A stretch of 64,000 bases of DNA, taken from contig NZ_ATVH01000019.1 in NCBI RefSeq assembly GCF_000420625.1, positions 111,248-175,247 on the forward strand. The letters run 5' to 3'. The translations under genes were made by a program, and so were the position numbers. Under the pieces are notes generated by a model that searched no databases, was not told the DNA's origin, and worked only from the letters and a program-made list of their open reading frames with translations. Of this stretch, positions 1 through 7,559 are shown in pieces. Each line of letters begins with the position of its first letter. Position 1 is the stretch's first letter. Source of the DNA: Fodinicurvata sediminis DSM 21159. Its GTDB lineage: Bacteria; Pseudomonadota; Alphaproteobacteria; Kiloniellales; DSM-21159.

Positions 1-2
1 TT

Positions 3-485
3 GATCCCCAGGCCGTGCAGCAAGCGGTGGCCGCGGGCATTGGTGAGACGGTCACGCTGAAGATCGGCGGCAAGCTGGACATGCCGGCCATTCCCGCGGA
101 GAACAAGCCTTTGGAGGTAACCGGTCGTGTGAAGACCATTTCCGAAGGGCGCTATCGCAACAAGGGGCCGATGTACGCCGGTGTGGCCATGGATATGGGC
201 ACGGCCGTGGTGCTGGATACCGGCAAGGTGGATATCGTGGTCATCTCGCGCCATGTGGAGCCGCACGACATCAATGTCCTGCTGAGCCTGGGGATCGACC
301 CCTTGCAAAAGCGTTATGTCATGCTGAAGAGTCGTATTCACTGGCGTGCCGGCCTGAAGCACATTGCTCGGGATATCATCGAGTGCGCCGGCATCGGGGT
401 GTGCACCTCGGACTACAGCCAGCTGAACTTCTCGAAGGTGCGCCGTCCGGTCTATCCCCTGGATGAAATCAGCGATCGGCGCTGA
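3..485 (+). CDS. M81 family metallopeptidase (MlrC-like), C-terminal part only
   Basis: The reading frame is open from the left window edge, so the start lies outside; about 160 C-terminal residues are present. They resemble the MlrC C-terminal domain of M81 metallopeptidases (microcystinase C relatives): a GKxD-type beta-rich stretch, then VVISRHVEPHD and a 'LLSLGIDP' turn followed by 'YVMLKSRIHWRAG', which is typical of this family. The zinc-site residues of the N-terminal domain are not in the window. Family members hydrolyse linear peptides or related amides; the natural substrate here is unknown. The gene ends 80 bp before the convergent ask_ect and shares a hairpin with it. Family call fairly sure, function uncertain. 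Confidence 0.8.
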   Translation, partial: DPQAVQQAVAAGIGETVTLKIGGKLDMPAIPAENKPLEVTGRVKTISEGRYRNKGPMYAGVAMDMGTAVVLDTGKVDIVVISRHVEPHDINVLLSLGIDPLQKRYVMLKSRIHWRAGLKHIARDIIECAGIGVCTSDYSQLNFSKVRRPVYPLDEISDRR

Positions 486-507
486 ACAGGGATATCTTCC
501 AAGAAAA

Positions 508-535
508 AGCGCCGGTTCCTGTCGGAACCGGCGCT
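508..535 (-). terminator. Rho-independent terminator of the ectoine operon
   Basis: A perfect 12-bp stem (AGCGCCGGTTCC / GGAACCGGCGCT) with a 4-nt loop lies between two convergent genes. Read on the minus strand the stem is followed by TTTTTCTT, the usual U-tract, so it best serves the minus-strand ask_ect end. It may also stop plus-strand transcription of the MlrC-like gene, though that side has no T run. Confidence 0.85.
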
Positions 536-564
536 GATCTTGCAGTCGGTGTAGCGGGGTCGAG

Positions 565-2028
565 TCAGGCTGCTTGCTGGCAGAGGGGCTCGACCCTACC
601 GGTAAAAAAAGTCTCGTGGAGACCCTTGATCGCCTTGCTGAGATCCTGGCGCTGAACCAGGAACTGTACGTCCACACTGCGCGTGTTCTGATGCGCGGCA
701 ATGACGTCGACACCTGCGGCCTCCAGGGCGTCAAGGCCCCGCGACAGGACACGCAGGCCATTGAGATTGCGCCCGATGACCGAGGCAATCGACAGGGAGC
801 GCACGGTGATTTCCGCTGAAGGATAGCGCTCCTTCAGATCGTGCTCCACACGCTTGATGGACTTCAGCGAAGCGTCCACGTAATGCGTGATGGTGTTGGC
901 GTTCGAAGTCTTGGAGGTGATGCGCACCTTGTGCCGGGTCAATGCCTCCAGGAAGGCAGCGTCGTAGCCCTTGACGCCCACCATGTCCTGTTCGAACAGC
1001 TCGATGGAGTAGATGTCCAGGCCGGTCACGATTTCTGCCGAACCGGTCTCGGTCGTGCTTTCATCGATCAGGGTGCCCGGATCCTCGGGCTCGAAGGCAT
1101 TGGTCACGCGCAGCGGGACGCTGGCCTGCCGCAGGGTCTTGGCCGCCTTCGGATGGATGGCCTCCATGCCCATGTTCGACAACTGGTCGGCCACATCGTA
1201 GTTGGTGTGGCCCAGCTTGCAGACCGCATCCGCGCCCACGATTCTCGGGTCGGCGGACGAGAGGTGGAATTCCTTGTGGATGATGGCCTCACGTGCAGAC
1301 GTCAGGGCGGCGATCTGCGAAAAGGTCACCTCGGAATACCCACGGTCGAATTCCTTCATCAGGCCTTCGGAGCACTGGGCATAACCCGTGACGATGGGCA
1401 GCTCGTTCTCGAGATCAATGTCGGCGAAGGCCGATTCGATCCGTTCACGCAGGCTGTGCTCAGCGTCGTCGCGCCAGCCGCTCAGGTCCACGAAGCGTGC
1501 GTTCACGTCCATGCGACGCAACAGCATGGAGGTGACGAAGGCCGAATGGGCCTCGCCCAGGCCCGAGAGCAGCTCGCGGATCACCAGCATGTGCTGTGAC
1601 AGGCGGAAGTGCCCGTAGGAACACAGCCGCTGCAGGTCGATCAGGCAACTGCGCGCGCCCTCGATGCGTTCGCGCACGAAGTCGTCGGCAAAGCTGCGGT
1701 CGGCAGGATGCTCCAGGACCTTTTCGTGCGCCGCGCACATGGCTTCGGCGACACGGCTCAGCGCATCCGACCAGCCATGGTCGCTGTCAGAGCTTGAGAA
1801 GAGTGCATAGACACCCGGCTCGCCGGACTTCTTGTGCTCCAGCAACAGGTCCGTGATCCCGCCGAAGGCGGAGACCACGAAGATCCTGTTATAGAGCTCG
1901 CTGCCCGTGCGCTTGCCGACAATCAGGCTGTCTGCCAGCTCGTTGACATGCGACATGGATGTGCCGCCGATCTTCTCAACGGTATGCTCTCCGGCCGAAT
2001 GGCCAGCTTCAATGGATCTGTCAGTCAT
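565..2028 (-). CDS. ask: Ectoine-specialised aspartate kinase (Ask_Ect)
   Basis: Phosphorylates L-aspartate, the first step toward aspartate semialdehyde, feeding ectoine synthesis. The 487-residue protein starts its kinase domain with VEKIGGTSM (variant of the KFGGTS aspartokinase signature, about residues 17-25) and ends in two ACT-like segments (from about residue 330: IYSIELFEQDMVGVKG and later VIGRNLNGLRVLSRG). It is the last gene of ectA-ectB-ectC-ask, 32 bp after ectC. The Ask_Ect subfamily is known to ride with ectABC and to be relaxed in feedback control by lysine/threonine; this is inferred here from context. Followed by a clear terminator. Confidence 0.93.
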   Translation of the reverse strand: MTDRSIEAGHSAGEHTVEKIGGTSMSHVNELADSLIVGKRTGSELYNRIFVVSAFGGITDLLLEHKKSGEPGVYALFSSSDSDHGWSDALSRVAEAMCAAHEKVLEHPADRSFADDFVRERIEGARSCLIDLQRLCSYGHFRLSQHMLVIRELLSGLGEAHSAFVTSMLLRRMDVNARFVDLSGWRDDAEHSLRERIESAFADIDLENELPIVTGYAQCSEGLMKEFDRGYSEVTFSQIAALTSAREAIIHKEFHLSSADPRIVGADAVCKLGHTNYDVADQLSNMGMEAIHPKAAKTLRQASVPLRVTNAFEPEDPGTLIDESTTETGSAEIVTGLDIYSIELFEQDMVGVKGYDAAFLEALTRHKVRITSKTSNANTITHYVDASLKSIKRVEHDLKERYPSAEITVRSLSIASVIGRNLNGLRVLSRGLDALEAAGVDVIAAHQNTRSVDVQFLVQRQDLSKAIKGLHETFFTGRVEPLCQQAA

Positions 2029-2060
2029 TGCTTTCCTGCCCCTTGGGGCAAATTTCTGTG

Positions 2061-2447
2061 TCAGCTGTCGGCTGGCGCGTAGGACCCATCGGCCTGGTGC
2101 ACTTCATTGCCGGTGACCGGTGGATTGAAGCAGCAGGCCATGACAAGTTCCTCGTCGGCGCGCAGCGTGTGTTTGTCGTGCTGATCCAACGCGTACATCA
2201 CACCCGGCTTGATCTCGTGGGTCTCGCCGGTGGCCAGGTCGGTGATCGAGCCCTTTCCCTGCATGCAGTACACACTCTCGAAGTGGTGCTTGTAGTGGAA
2301 GGTATGCTCGGATCCGGCTTCCAGGATCGTGATGTGGAAGGAAAAGCCCATGTTGTCGTCGGCCAGAAGCATGCGGACCGAAGTCCAGTGTGCATCCGAC
2401 ACGGCGCGCGGGCCGTTCTTCAGTTCATTGAAATCGCGAACGATCAT
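2061..2447 (-). CDS. ectC: L-ectoine synthase
   Basis: Cyclises N-gamma-acetyl-L-2,4-diaminobutyrate to ectoine, the compatible solute, in the cytoplasm. The 128-residue cupin protein begins MIVRDFNELKNG, the family's usual N-terminus; a longer frame exists (to 2486) but overlaps ectB and lacks family homology, so the 2447 start is chosen. Cupin features: the glycine- and histidine-rich strand ITILEAGSEHTFHYKHH followed by ESVYCMQGKG and LDQHDKHTLRA. The start lies 8 bp after the ectB stop with a purine-rich GAAAAAG in between, indicating translational coupling. Length matches the family (about 130 residues). Confidence 0.96.
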   Translation of the reverse strand: MIVRDFNELKNGPRAVSDAHWTSVRMLLADDNMGFSFHITILEAGSEHTFHYKHHFESVYCMQGKGSITDLATGETHEIKPGVMYALDQHDKHTLRADEELVMACCFNPPVTGNEVHQADGSYAPADS

Positions 2448-2455
2448 TCTTTTTC

Positions 2456-3745
2456 TTACTCCGCTGCGTGTTTCAGGCCGGTGCAACTCAATGCAGCCTG
2501 TTCCAGTATATCCAGACCCGCCTTGAATTGCTCCATCGGCGTGGTCAGCGGTGCCAGGACCTTCACGACCTCGTCATCGGAACCCGATGTTTCGATGATC
2601 AGGCCATGCTGGAAGGCCTCGGCGCAGATGGCTTCGGCCAGTTCCCCGGAACCGACATCGACGCCTTGCATCATGCCACGGCCTTTCAGGCGTGCGCCAG
2701 GGATACCGTCGGCAATGCGCTGGAGGCGTTCGGTGAGCACCTCGGCCTTCTCGGCAATTTCCTTCACGAAGCGGTCGTCGGACCAGAATTTCTCCAGTGC
2801 AACGCGCGCCGTCACAAAGGCGTGGGTGTTGCCGCGGAAGGTGCCGTTGTGTTCCGCCGGTTTCCAGATGTCATGTTCCGGACGCACCAGCAGGGCGGCG
2901 AAGGGCAGGCCAAAGCCCGAAAGCGACTTGGCCAGCGGGATCAGGTCAGGCTCGATGCCCATTTCGTCGAAGCTGAAGAAGCTGCCCGAACGGCCAATGC
3001 CGGCCTGGATGTCGTCGACGATCAAGAGAGCGCCATACTTCTTCGCCAGGCGGGCGATGCCCTGGACCCATTCGGTCGAGGCCGCATTCAAGCCACCTTC
3101 GCCCTGGATCAGTTCGACGATGAAGGCTGCCGGCGCGTCGATGCCACTGGAGGTGTTGTCGAGCAGCATCTCGATCTGGGACAGGGTATCCACGTCCTCG
3201 CCGAAGGCGCCTTCGTAGGGCATGCGGGTGACGTCGTTCAGGGAGACGCCACCGCCGCCTTCACGTTTGCCAAGATTGCCCGTGGCCGCCAATGCGCCCA
3301 GTGACATGCCGTGAAAGCCGTTGGTGAAGGCAATGATGTTGCGGCGCCCCGTGACCTTGCGTGCCAGTTTCATGGCCGCTTCAACCGCATTGGTGCCGGT
3401 TGGGCCGGTCATCATCAGGCGGTGGGGCATGCCACGCGGCTCCAGGATCAGGCTTTCGAAGGTTTCCAGGAAGGCCTGCTTGCTGTCGGTGTACATGTCC
3501 AGCCCGTGGGCAATGCCGTCACCGGCAATATGCTCCATCAGCGCCTGCTTCATGTCCGGGTCATTGTGACCGTAGTTGAGTGATGAACAGCCGCCAAGAA
3601 AGTCGATGTACTCGCGACCTTCGCGATCGATCATGGTGCTGCCGCTGGCGCGCACGAAGACCGTGTCGAAAGAGCGGCAATAGCTGCGCACTTCGGATTC
3701 GCGGCGGGCAAAGATATCGGTTTCGGCTGTTGTTACAGTCGACAT
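2456..3745 (-). CDS. ectB: Diaminobutyrate--2-oxoglutarate aminotransferase
   Basis: Converts L-aspartate 4-semialdehyde plus glutamate to L-2,4-diaminobutyrate, step one of the dedicated ectoine branch. Class III PLP aminotransferase of 429 residues: SLNYGHNDPD near residue 57, the G-T-N cofactor phosphate-binding region MTGPTGTNAVEAA (about 112-124), the PLP-ring Asp in LLIVDDIQAG, and the Schiff-base lysine in PLAKSLSGFG. A good ribosome site (AAGGAAA) precedes the ATG. It is preceded by ectA (61 bp) and followed closely by ectC, so the genes form one operon. Confidence 0.96.
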   Translation of the reverse strand: MSTVTTAETDIFARRESEVRSYCRSFDTVFVRASGSTMIDREGREYIDFLGGCSSLNYGHNDPDMKQALMEHIAGDGIAHGLDMYTDSKQAFLETFESLILEPRGMPHRLMMTGPTGTNAVEAAMKLARKVTGRRNIIAFTNGFHGMSLGALAATGNLGKREGGGGVSLNDVTRMPYEGAFGEDVDTLSQIEMLLDNTSSGIDAPAAFIVELIQGEGGLNAASTEWVQGIARLAKKYGALLIVDDIQAGIGRSGSFFSFDEMGIEPDLIPLAKSLSGFGLPFAALLVRPEHDIWKPAEHNGTFRGNTHAFVTARVALEKFWSDDRFVKEIAEKAEVLTERLQRIADGIPGARLKGRGMMQGVDVGSGELAEAICAEAFQHGLIIETSGSDDEVVKVLAPLTTPMEQFKAGLDILEQAALSCTGLKHAAE

Positions 3746-3806
3746 GGGAATTTCCTTGGTGGAGTCTGTTTAGAGTAGATGCGGTGCGTTCAATACCGCT
3801 GGGCGC

Positions 3807-4337
3807 TCAGGCAGCGCTGCGCAGTGCCTCGCGCAGGGAGATCGTCACCATGTATTCGGTGTCGTGCTTCCCGTCGAAATGCTCTTCGCTCTTGAAGTGG
3901 GCTTCGCTATCCACCTCGGCGTCGGCCTTGCCGGCGAATCGGGTGAAAAGTCCCCAGGAGGCATCATTATCCCGGGTGATCGTGGTCTGGATGCGCTGCA
4001 CGTCCGCGCAGATATCACGGTCCAGAAGTTCCGCCAGCATGCGCTGGCCTAGGCCCTGTCCGCGGGCCTGTTCGGAAACGGCGACCTGCCAGACGAAAAG
4101 TGTCTGCGCGTCGTCGGGCAGAAGATATCCGGACACCCACCCTACGGCCTCACCATCGAGTTCGGCCAGAACACAGGTGTCGCGAAAGTGATCGCACTGG
4201 ATCAGGTTGCAATACATCGAGTTCTCGTCGAGCGGTTTGCACTCCCTGATCAGCGACCAGACGGCGGAACCGTCAGCGTCCTCGGGTTTGCGCAATTTGA
4301 TGGTCTTGCGCGGGACGATCTTGGGTCTGTCTTGCAT
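3807..4337 (-). CDS. ectA: L-2,4-diaminobutyrate N-gamma-acetyltransferase
   Basis: Acetylates diaminobutyrate with acetyl-CoA, the second ectoine-specific step. GNAT fold of about 176 residues: 'IKLRKPEDADGSAVWSLIREC' type opening, substrate loop with SMYCNLIQCDHF-like residues (NSMYCNLIQ), and the acetyl-CoA pyrophosphate loop QARGQGLGQRM. Two in-frame ATGs exist (4352 and 4337); 4337 is preferred because GAGGATAG sits at good spacing before it and the candidate operator overlaps the longer leader. First gene of the operon, divergent from a MarR gene. Confidence 0.93.
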   Translation of the reverse strand: MQDRPKIVPRKTIKLRKPEDADGSAVWSLIRECKPLDENSMYCNLIQCDHFRDTCVLAELDGEAVGWVSGYLLPDDAQTLFVWQVAVSEQARGQGLGQRMLAELLDRDICADVQRIQTTITRDNDASWGLFTRFAGKADAEVDSEAHFKSEEHFDGKHDTEYMVTISLREALRSAA

Positions 4338-4364
4338 GGTGGCTATCCTCATGCTCTTAATTTG

Positions 4365-4403
4365 TTAGCCATACTAAATATATTATCGCGAATCAAAAAT
4401 CAA
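4365..4403 (-). promoter_or_regulatory. Candidate ectA promoter with palindromic operator
   Basis: In the 267-bp space between ectA and the divergent MarR gene there is an imperfect palindrome TTAGCCATACTAA (4365-4377). On the minus strand a TATATT hexamer (4377-4382) lies 15 nt from a TTGATT hexamer (4398-4403), a plausible if slightly short-spaced promoter. A MarR protein bound at the palindrome would cover the start of transcription. A second inverted repeat (GCTTA-N7-TAAGC) occurs near 4471-4487. Both are by-eye calls. Confidence 0.4.
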
Positions 4404-4604
4404 GAGGCTTGGAATCCCATGAGAAAATTCCCCATTTCCAGTGGGTTCCGGTTTCATCTTCAGTTAGAAAGGCTTACTATATATAAGCTCGATAAAGCGG
4501 GTCCTTAAGTGATACAAACTATATGGGATGCGAATCGTGATGGTGCGCAGGTTGCAGGACCCGATTCTCTCGGGGAAGGGTCCGCTCAGAGATGAGGTCA
4601 AACC

Positions 4605-5099
4605 ATGGACAGAACGGATCAGAGCCTGATTGCAATTCGACGGATTTTCCGTGCGACGGAGATTTACGGTCGGGAGCTTGCCAAGGCGGCGGGCCTGACA
4701 GCCGTGCAGATTCGTGTGCTGCAGATCGTCGATGAAAATGGCCAGGCCACTTCGAAGGAAATTTCACAACGCATGGGGGTGGCCCAGGCCACGATGACGT
4801 CCCTGATCGATCGTCTGGTGGCCAAGGGAATGGTCGAGCGCAGGCGTTCGGAAGCCGACCGGCGGCAAACCAATATCTTCATTAGCGAAGCTGGACGCGC
4901 GGCCGTGAAGAAAGCGCCCGATCCCCTGCAGCAACGCTATGTGAAGCAGTTTACCGCCCTGGAGGATTGGGAGCAGGCCATGATCGTGGCCTCCCTGGAG
5001 CGCGTGGCATCCATGCTGGATGCCGAGGAGATCGATGCTTCGCCTGTCCTCGATGTGGGCGAGTTCGGATCCCGCGAACCCCGCTCCCGTGCGCGGTAG
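4605..5099 (+). CDS. MarR family regulator, probable ectoine operon repressor (EctR-like)
   Basis: A 164-residue winged-helix protein: N-terminal dimer helix (about 1-35), the recognition region TSKEISQRMGVAQATMTSLIDRLVAKGMVERRR (about 50-82) and wing EADRRQTNIFISEAGR (about 84-100), then C-terminal dimer helices. Divergent from ectA with a shared upstream region; MarR-type EctR proteins are known to repress ect operons in halotolerant bacteria, so that role is inferred from position. The start ATG follows GAGATGAGGTC. The C-terminal tail is rich in S and R and is probably flexible. Confidence 0.85.
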   Translation: MDRTDQSLIAIRRIFRATEIYGRELAKAAGLTAVQIRVLQIVDENGQATSKEISQRMGVAQATMTSLIDRLVAKGMVERRRSEADRRQTNIFISEAGRAAVKKAPDPLQQRYVKQFTALEDWEQAMIVASLERVASMLDAEEIDASPVLDVGEFGSREPRSRAR

Positions 5100-5204
5100 G
5101 TATTGAGCCCGGAAACGGCCGAAGAGAGGCAGCGCCAACCTTGCTTCTGGTTTCGTACCAGGGGGCTCACGCGAGAGGTGCTGAGTTATATTCAGGGCCG
5201 AGGG

Positions 5205-5696
5205 TTACAGCCAACGGCGCACGCGGCTTCTGTATGCAAGGTAGGCGTCGCCGAACTTTCCTTCCAGGTAGCGTTCCTCGCGACGAATGACGCCGTAATG
5301 CATCACGGCAAGTAGCGGCACCAAAAGAATCAGGTTCCACAGGCTGTCGAACAGCAGTGCAATGGCAAGGTATAGCCCTGTCATGCCCAGGTACATGGGA
5401 TTGCGTGTGTAGCCATAGATGCCGTCGGTGACGATTGCGGTCGAGCTGTGCCAGGGCTCCACCGGGGTGCCGGCTCGCCGGAACCTCAACAGGCCCATAG
5501 CGATGACGAGACAGGCAATGACGGCAAGCAGGGCTCCTGCCAGATAGCGGGGCAGGGGTGGCAGGCCCGTGGCAAGCGGTAGAACCAGACTCTCAAACCC
5601 AAACCCGAGGCCAAGCGCCACTGCGAAGATCAGGGGAGGAGGGGCGATCACGCCGGCCGTATCCCGGTGTTGGGAACTGTTCGTCGACCGGGACAT
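5205..5696 (-). CDS. Membrane methyltransferase of the PEMT/ICMT family
   Basis: A 163-residue integral membrane protein with about four hydrophobic segments (roughly residues 20-42, 50-70, 105-130). The C-terminal half has the family's SAM-binding pattern: GIYGYTRNPMYLG (about 93-105) and REERYLEGKFGDAYLAYRSRV near the end. Relatives methylate isoprenylcysteine, phosphatidylethanolamine or unknown lipids; the bacterial substrate cannot be read from sequence. It stands alone between the MarR gene (convergent) and a TRAP operon (divergent). Confidence 0.78.
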   Translation of the reverse strand: MSRSTNSSQHRDTAGVIAPPPLIFAVALGLGFGFESLVLPLATGLPPLPRYLAGALLAVIACLVIAMGLLRFRRAGTPVEPWHSSTAIVTDGIYGYTRNPMYLGMTGLYLAIALLFDSLWNLILLVPLLAVMHYGVIRREERYLEGKFGDAYLAYRSRVRRWL

Positions 5697-5942
5697 GGAA
5701 GAAACTCCTTACAGCTGTGTGGTTCCTTCAAGAATGGGTTGTGCTGTCCGGGTTCACAAGGCCTGCCGGCAGGTCTTTTATAAAGTCGGCTGGCCCTTGC
5801 GCAGTCTGGCAAAGCTTACCTGATGAAGTGTTCATGAAGGGTTGTTATAGTGCCTCCTTCCACGCGGCCAGGGCGCCGTTCCCGCATGGCGTTGGATCCG
5901 CGGCAGACCATCAAGAAGTCATATAAAATGGGAGGATATATC

Positions 5943-6944
5943 ATGAAAACAGCATTTGCCCGTACGACACACCGTCTTGGGCTTGCCGGCGTTTCGCTGG
6001 TTGCGCTGACCGGCCTTTCCCTCAGCGCCCAGGCGCAACAGACCATCACCGTTGGTCACGCCATCTCCGACGATTCACACTATTCCGTTGGCGTGGATGC
6101 CTTTGCCGAGAAGTTGGCCGAATTGAGCGACGGCGCCTTTACTGTGGACGAACAGCCTTCGGGTGCGCTGGGTGGCGAGCGCGACATGATCGAAGGCCTG
6201 CAGATCGGCACGCTGGATGCGGTCATTAACTCGACCGGTCCCCTGGGCAATTTCGTGCCCGAGACCTATGTCCTGGACCTGCCCTTCTTGTTCCGCGACT
6301 ACGACCATGCTCGCTGTGTCCTGGATGGCGAGATTGGTCAGAACCTCCTCGACAAGGTCGGGGAGAATGACTTGGTGGGCCTGGCCTGGACCGAGAACGG
6401 CTTTCGCCACATGACGAACAACCAGCGCGAAATTCACACTCCGGAAGATGCCGCCGGCCTGAAGGTCCGCACCATGGAGAACGAAATGCACATGGCGGCG
6501 TTTGAGGAAATCGACGTGCAGCCCACACCCATGGCCTTCCCCGAGCTCTTCACGGCCCTGCAGCAGGGTACGGTCGACGGTCAGGAAAACCCCATTTCCG
6601 TGATCCTGACCAGCAACATGTGGGAGGTTCAGGATCACCTGTCGCTGACCGGTCATGTCTACTCCCCGGCGATTATGCTGGCATCGCCGGTGCTATGGGA
6701 CGGCTTGAGCGAGGAAGAGCGTGGCTGGTTCATCGAGGCCGCCCAGGCCGGGGCCGAAGCCACGCGCAGCATGGTGTCCCGTCTTGAGACCGAAGGGGTC
6801 GAGGAGTTGAAGGAAAAGGGCATGACGGTGGTCGAGGATGTCGACACCAGCGTGTTCCAGGAGGCCGTTGAGCCTTCCTATTCCGTCTATACCGACGAGC
6901 ACGGCAGCGAGATGCTGAACCGGATTCGCAACAGCGATTGCTAA
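5943..6944 (+). CDS. dctP: TRAP transporter substrate-binding protein (DctP family), system 1
   Basis: Periplasmic binding protein of a sodium-driven TRAP importer. 333 residues; the start at 5943 is chosen because GGGAGG lies just upstream and a signal peptide follows directly (basic MKTAFARTTHR, hydrophobic core, cleavage after SAQA). DctP landmarks: GHAISDDSHYSVGVDAFAEKL, LDLPFLFRD, the ligand-clamping arginine in GLKVRTMENE, and FPELFTALQQGTVDGQENP. This pattern fits binders of organic acids or sugar acids; it does not look like the ectoine binders TeaA/UehA despite the nearby ect operon. First gene of dctPQM. Confidence 0.92.
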   Translation: MKTAFARTTHRLGLAGVSLVALTGLSLSAQAQQTITVGHAISDDSHYSVGVDAFAEKLAELSDGAFTVDEQPSGALGGERDMIEGLQIGTLDAVINSTGPLGNFVPETYVLDLPFLFRDYDHARCVLDGEIGQNLLDKVGENDLVGLAWTENGFRHMTNNQREIHTPEDAAGLKVRTMENEMHMAAFEEIDVQPTPMAFPELFTALQQGTVDGQENPISVILTSNMWEVQDHLSLTGHVYSPAIMLASPVLWDGLSEEERGWFIEAAQAGAEATRSMVSRLETEGVEELKEKGMTVVEDVDTSVFQEAVEPSYSVYTDEHGSEMLNRIRNSDC

Positions 6945-6958
6945 GCTCTGTCTCACAC

Positions 6959-6990
6959 AGCCCACCCCGGATCCTGTTCCGGGGTGGGCT
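6959..6990 (+). repeat. Hairpin between dctP and dctQ (system 1)
   Basis: Perfect 12-bp inverted repeat (AGCCCACCCCGG / CCGGGGTGGGCT) with an 8-nt loop, starting 15 bp after the dctP stop and ending 20 bp before dctQ. No T run follows, so it is more likely a partial terminator or an mRNA-end protector that raises dctP over dctQM than a full stop. Confidence 0.75.
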
Positions 6991-7010
6991 AGTCCGGGAA
7001 ACATGACTTC

Positions 7011-7559
7011 ATGGAACGATTCCTGCGTGTTGCGGACTTCACCACACGCCTGGCGTTGGTGGTGGCAGTGGCCATGCTGGTTGTCGCGGCTGCCAGCGGA
7101 TTCTATCAGGTGCTGACCCGTTTCGTCTTTAATGCGCCCTCGACCTGGTCCGAGGTCCTGACGCGCTCGGCCATGATCTGGTGCGTCTTCCTGGCCATGG
7201 CGGCCTGTTTCCGCTGGGGTTACATGATGGCGGTCGAGGTGATTTACCAGCTAGTGTCCCGGCGATTGCTGCTGCTGGTCGAGATTCTGGTCGCCGTGGC
7301 CTGCCTGCTAGTGCTCTGGATCCTGCTGTATTACGGCATCGCCATGACCCTGCGTGTCAGCAGCCAGACCCTGTCGGGCCTCTATATCTCGATTGCCTGG
7401 ATCTATGCCGCCATTCCCGTGGGCGCGGCCTTTTCCATTCTGGCCGTCATGGCGCGTCTGTTGGCCCAATTGACCGGACGTGAGCCATTGGGCCGCACAC
7501 GGGACGAAACCTTGGATGAGGCGGAAACCAGGAGTGAACAGGAAGGCAAGCGCGCATGA
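7011..7559 (+). CDS. dctQ: TRAP transporter small permease (DctQ), system 1
   Basis: 182 residues with four predicted membrane helices (about 13-35, 51-72, 84-110, 128-150). It has the family's N-terminal pattern 'FNAPSTWSEVLTRSAMIWCVFLAMA' with WSEV..R and a following positively charged turn. DctQ pairs with DctM in the inner membrane. The tail is hydrophilic and acidic (TRDETLDEAETRSEQEGKRA). The 3' end overlaps dctM by 4 bp (ATGA), so the two are translationally coupled. Confidence 0.9.
   Translation: MERFLRVADFTTRLALVVAVAMLVVAAASGFYQVLTRFVFNAPSTWSEVLTRSAMIWCVFLAMAACFRWGYMMAVEVIYQLVSRRLLLLVEILVAVACLLVLWILLYYGIAMTLRVSSQTLSGLYISIAWIYAAIPVGAAFSILAVMARLLAQLTGREPLGRTRDETLDEAETRSEQEGKRA

Noticed and set aside
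841..1599. Long open frame opposite ask_ect, and many similar ones opposite other genes
   Set aside because: GC-rich coding DNA gives long antisense frames; none has a ribosome site or family motif, and the opposite strand carries a clear gene.
1959..3218. 419-codon plus-strand frame across ectC and ectB
   Set aside because: Antisense to two well-defined ectoine genes; translation has no recognisable domain.
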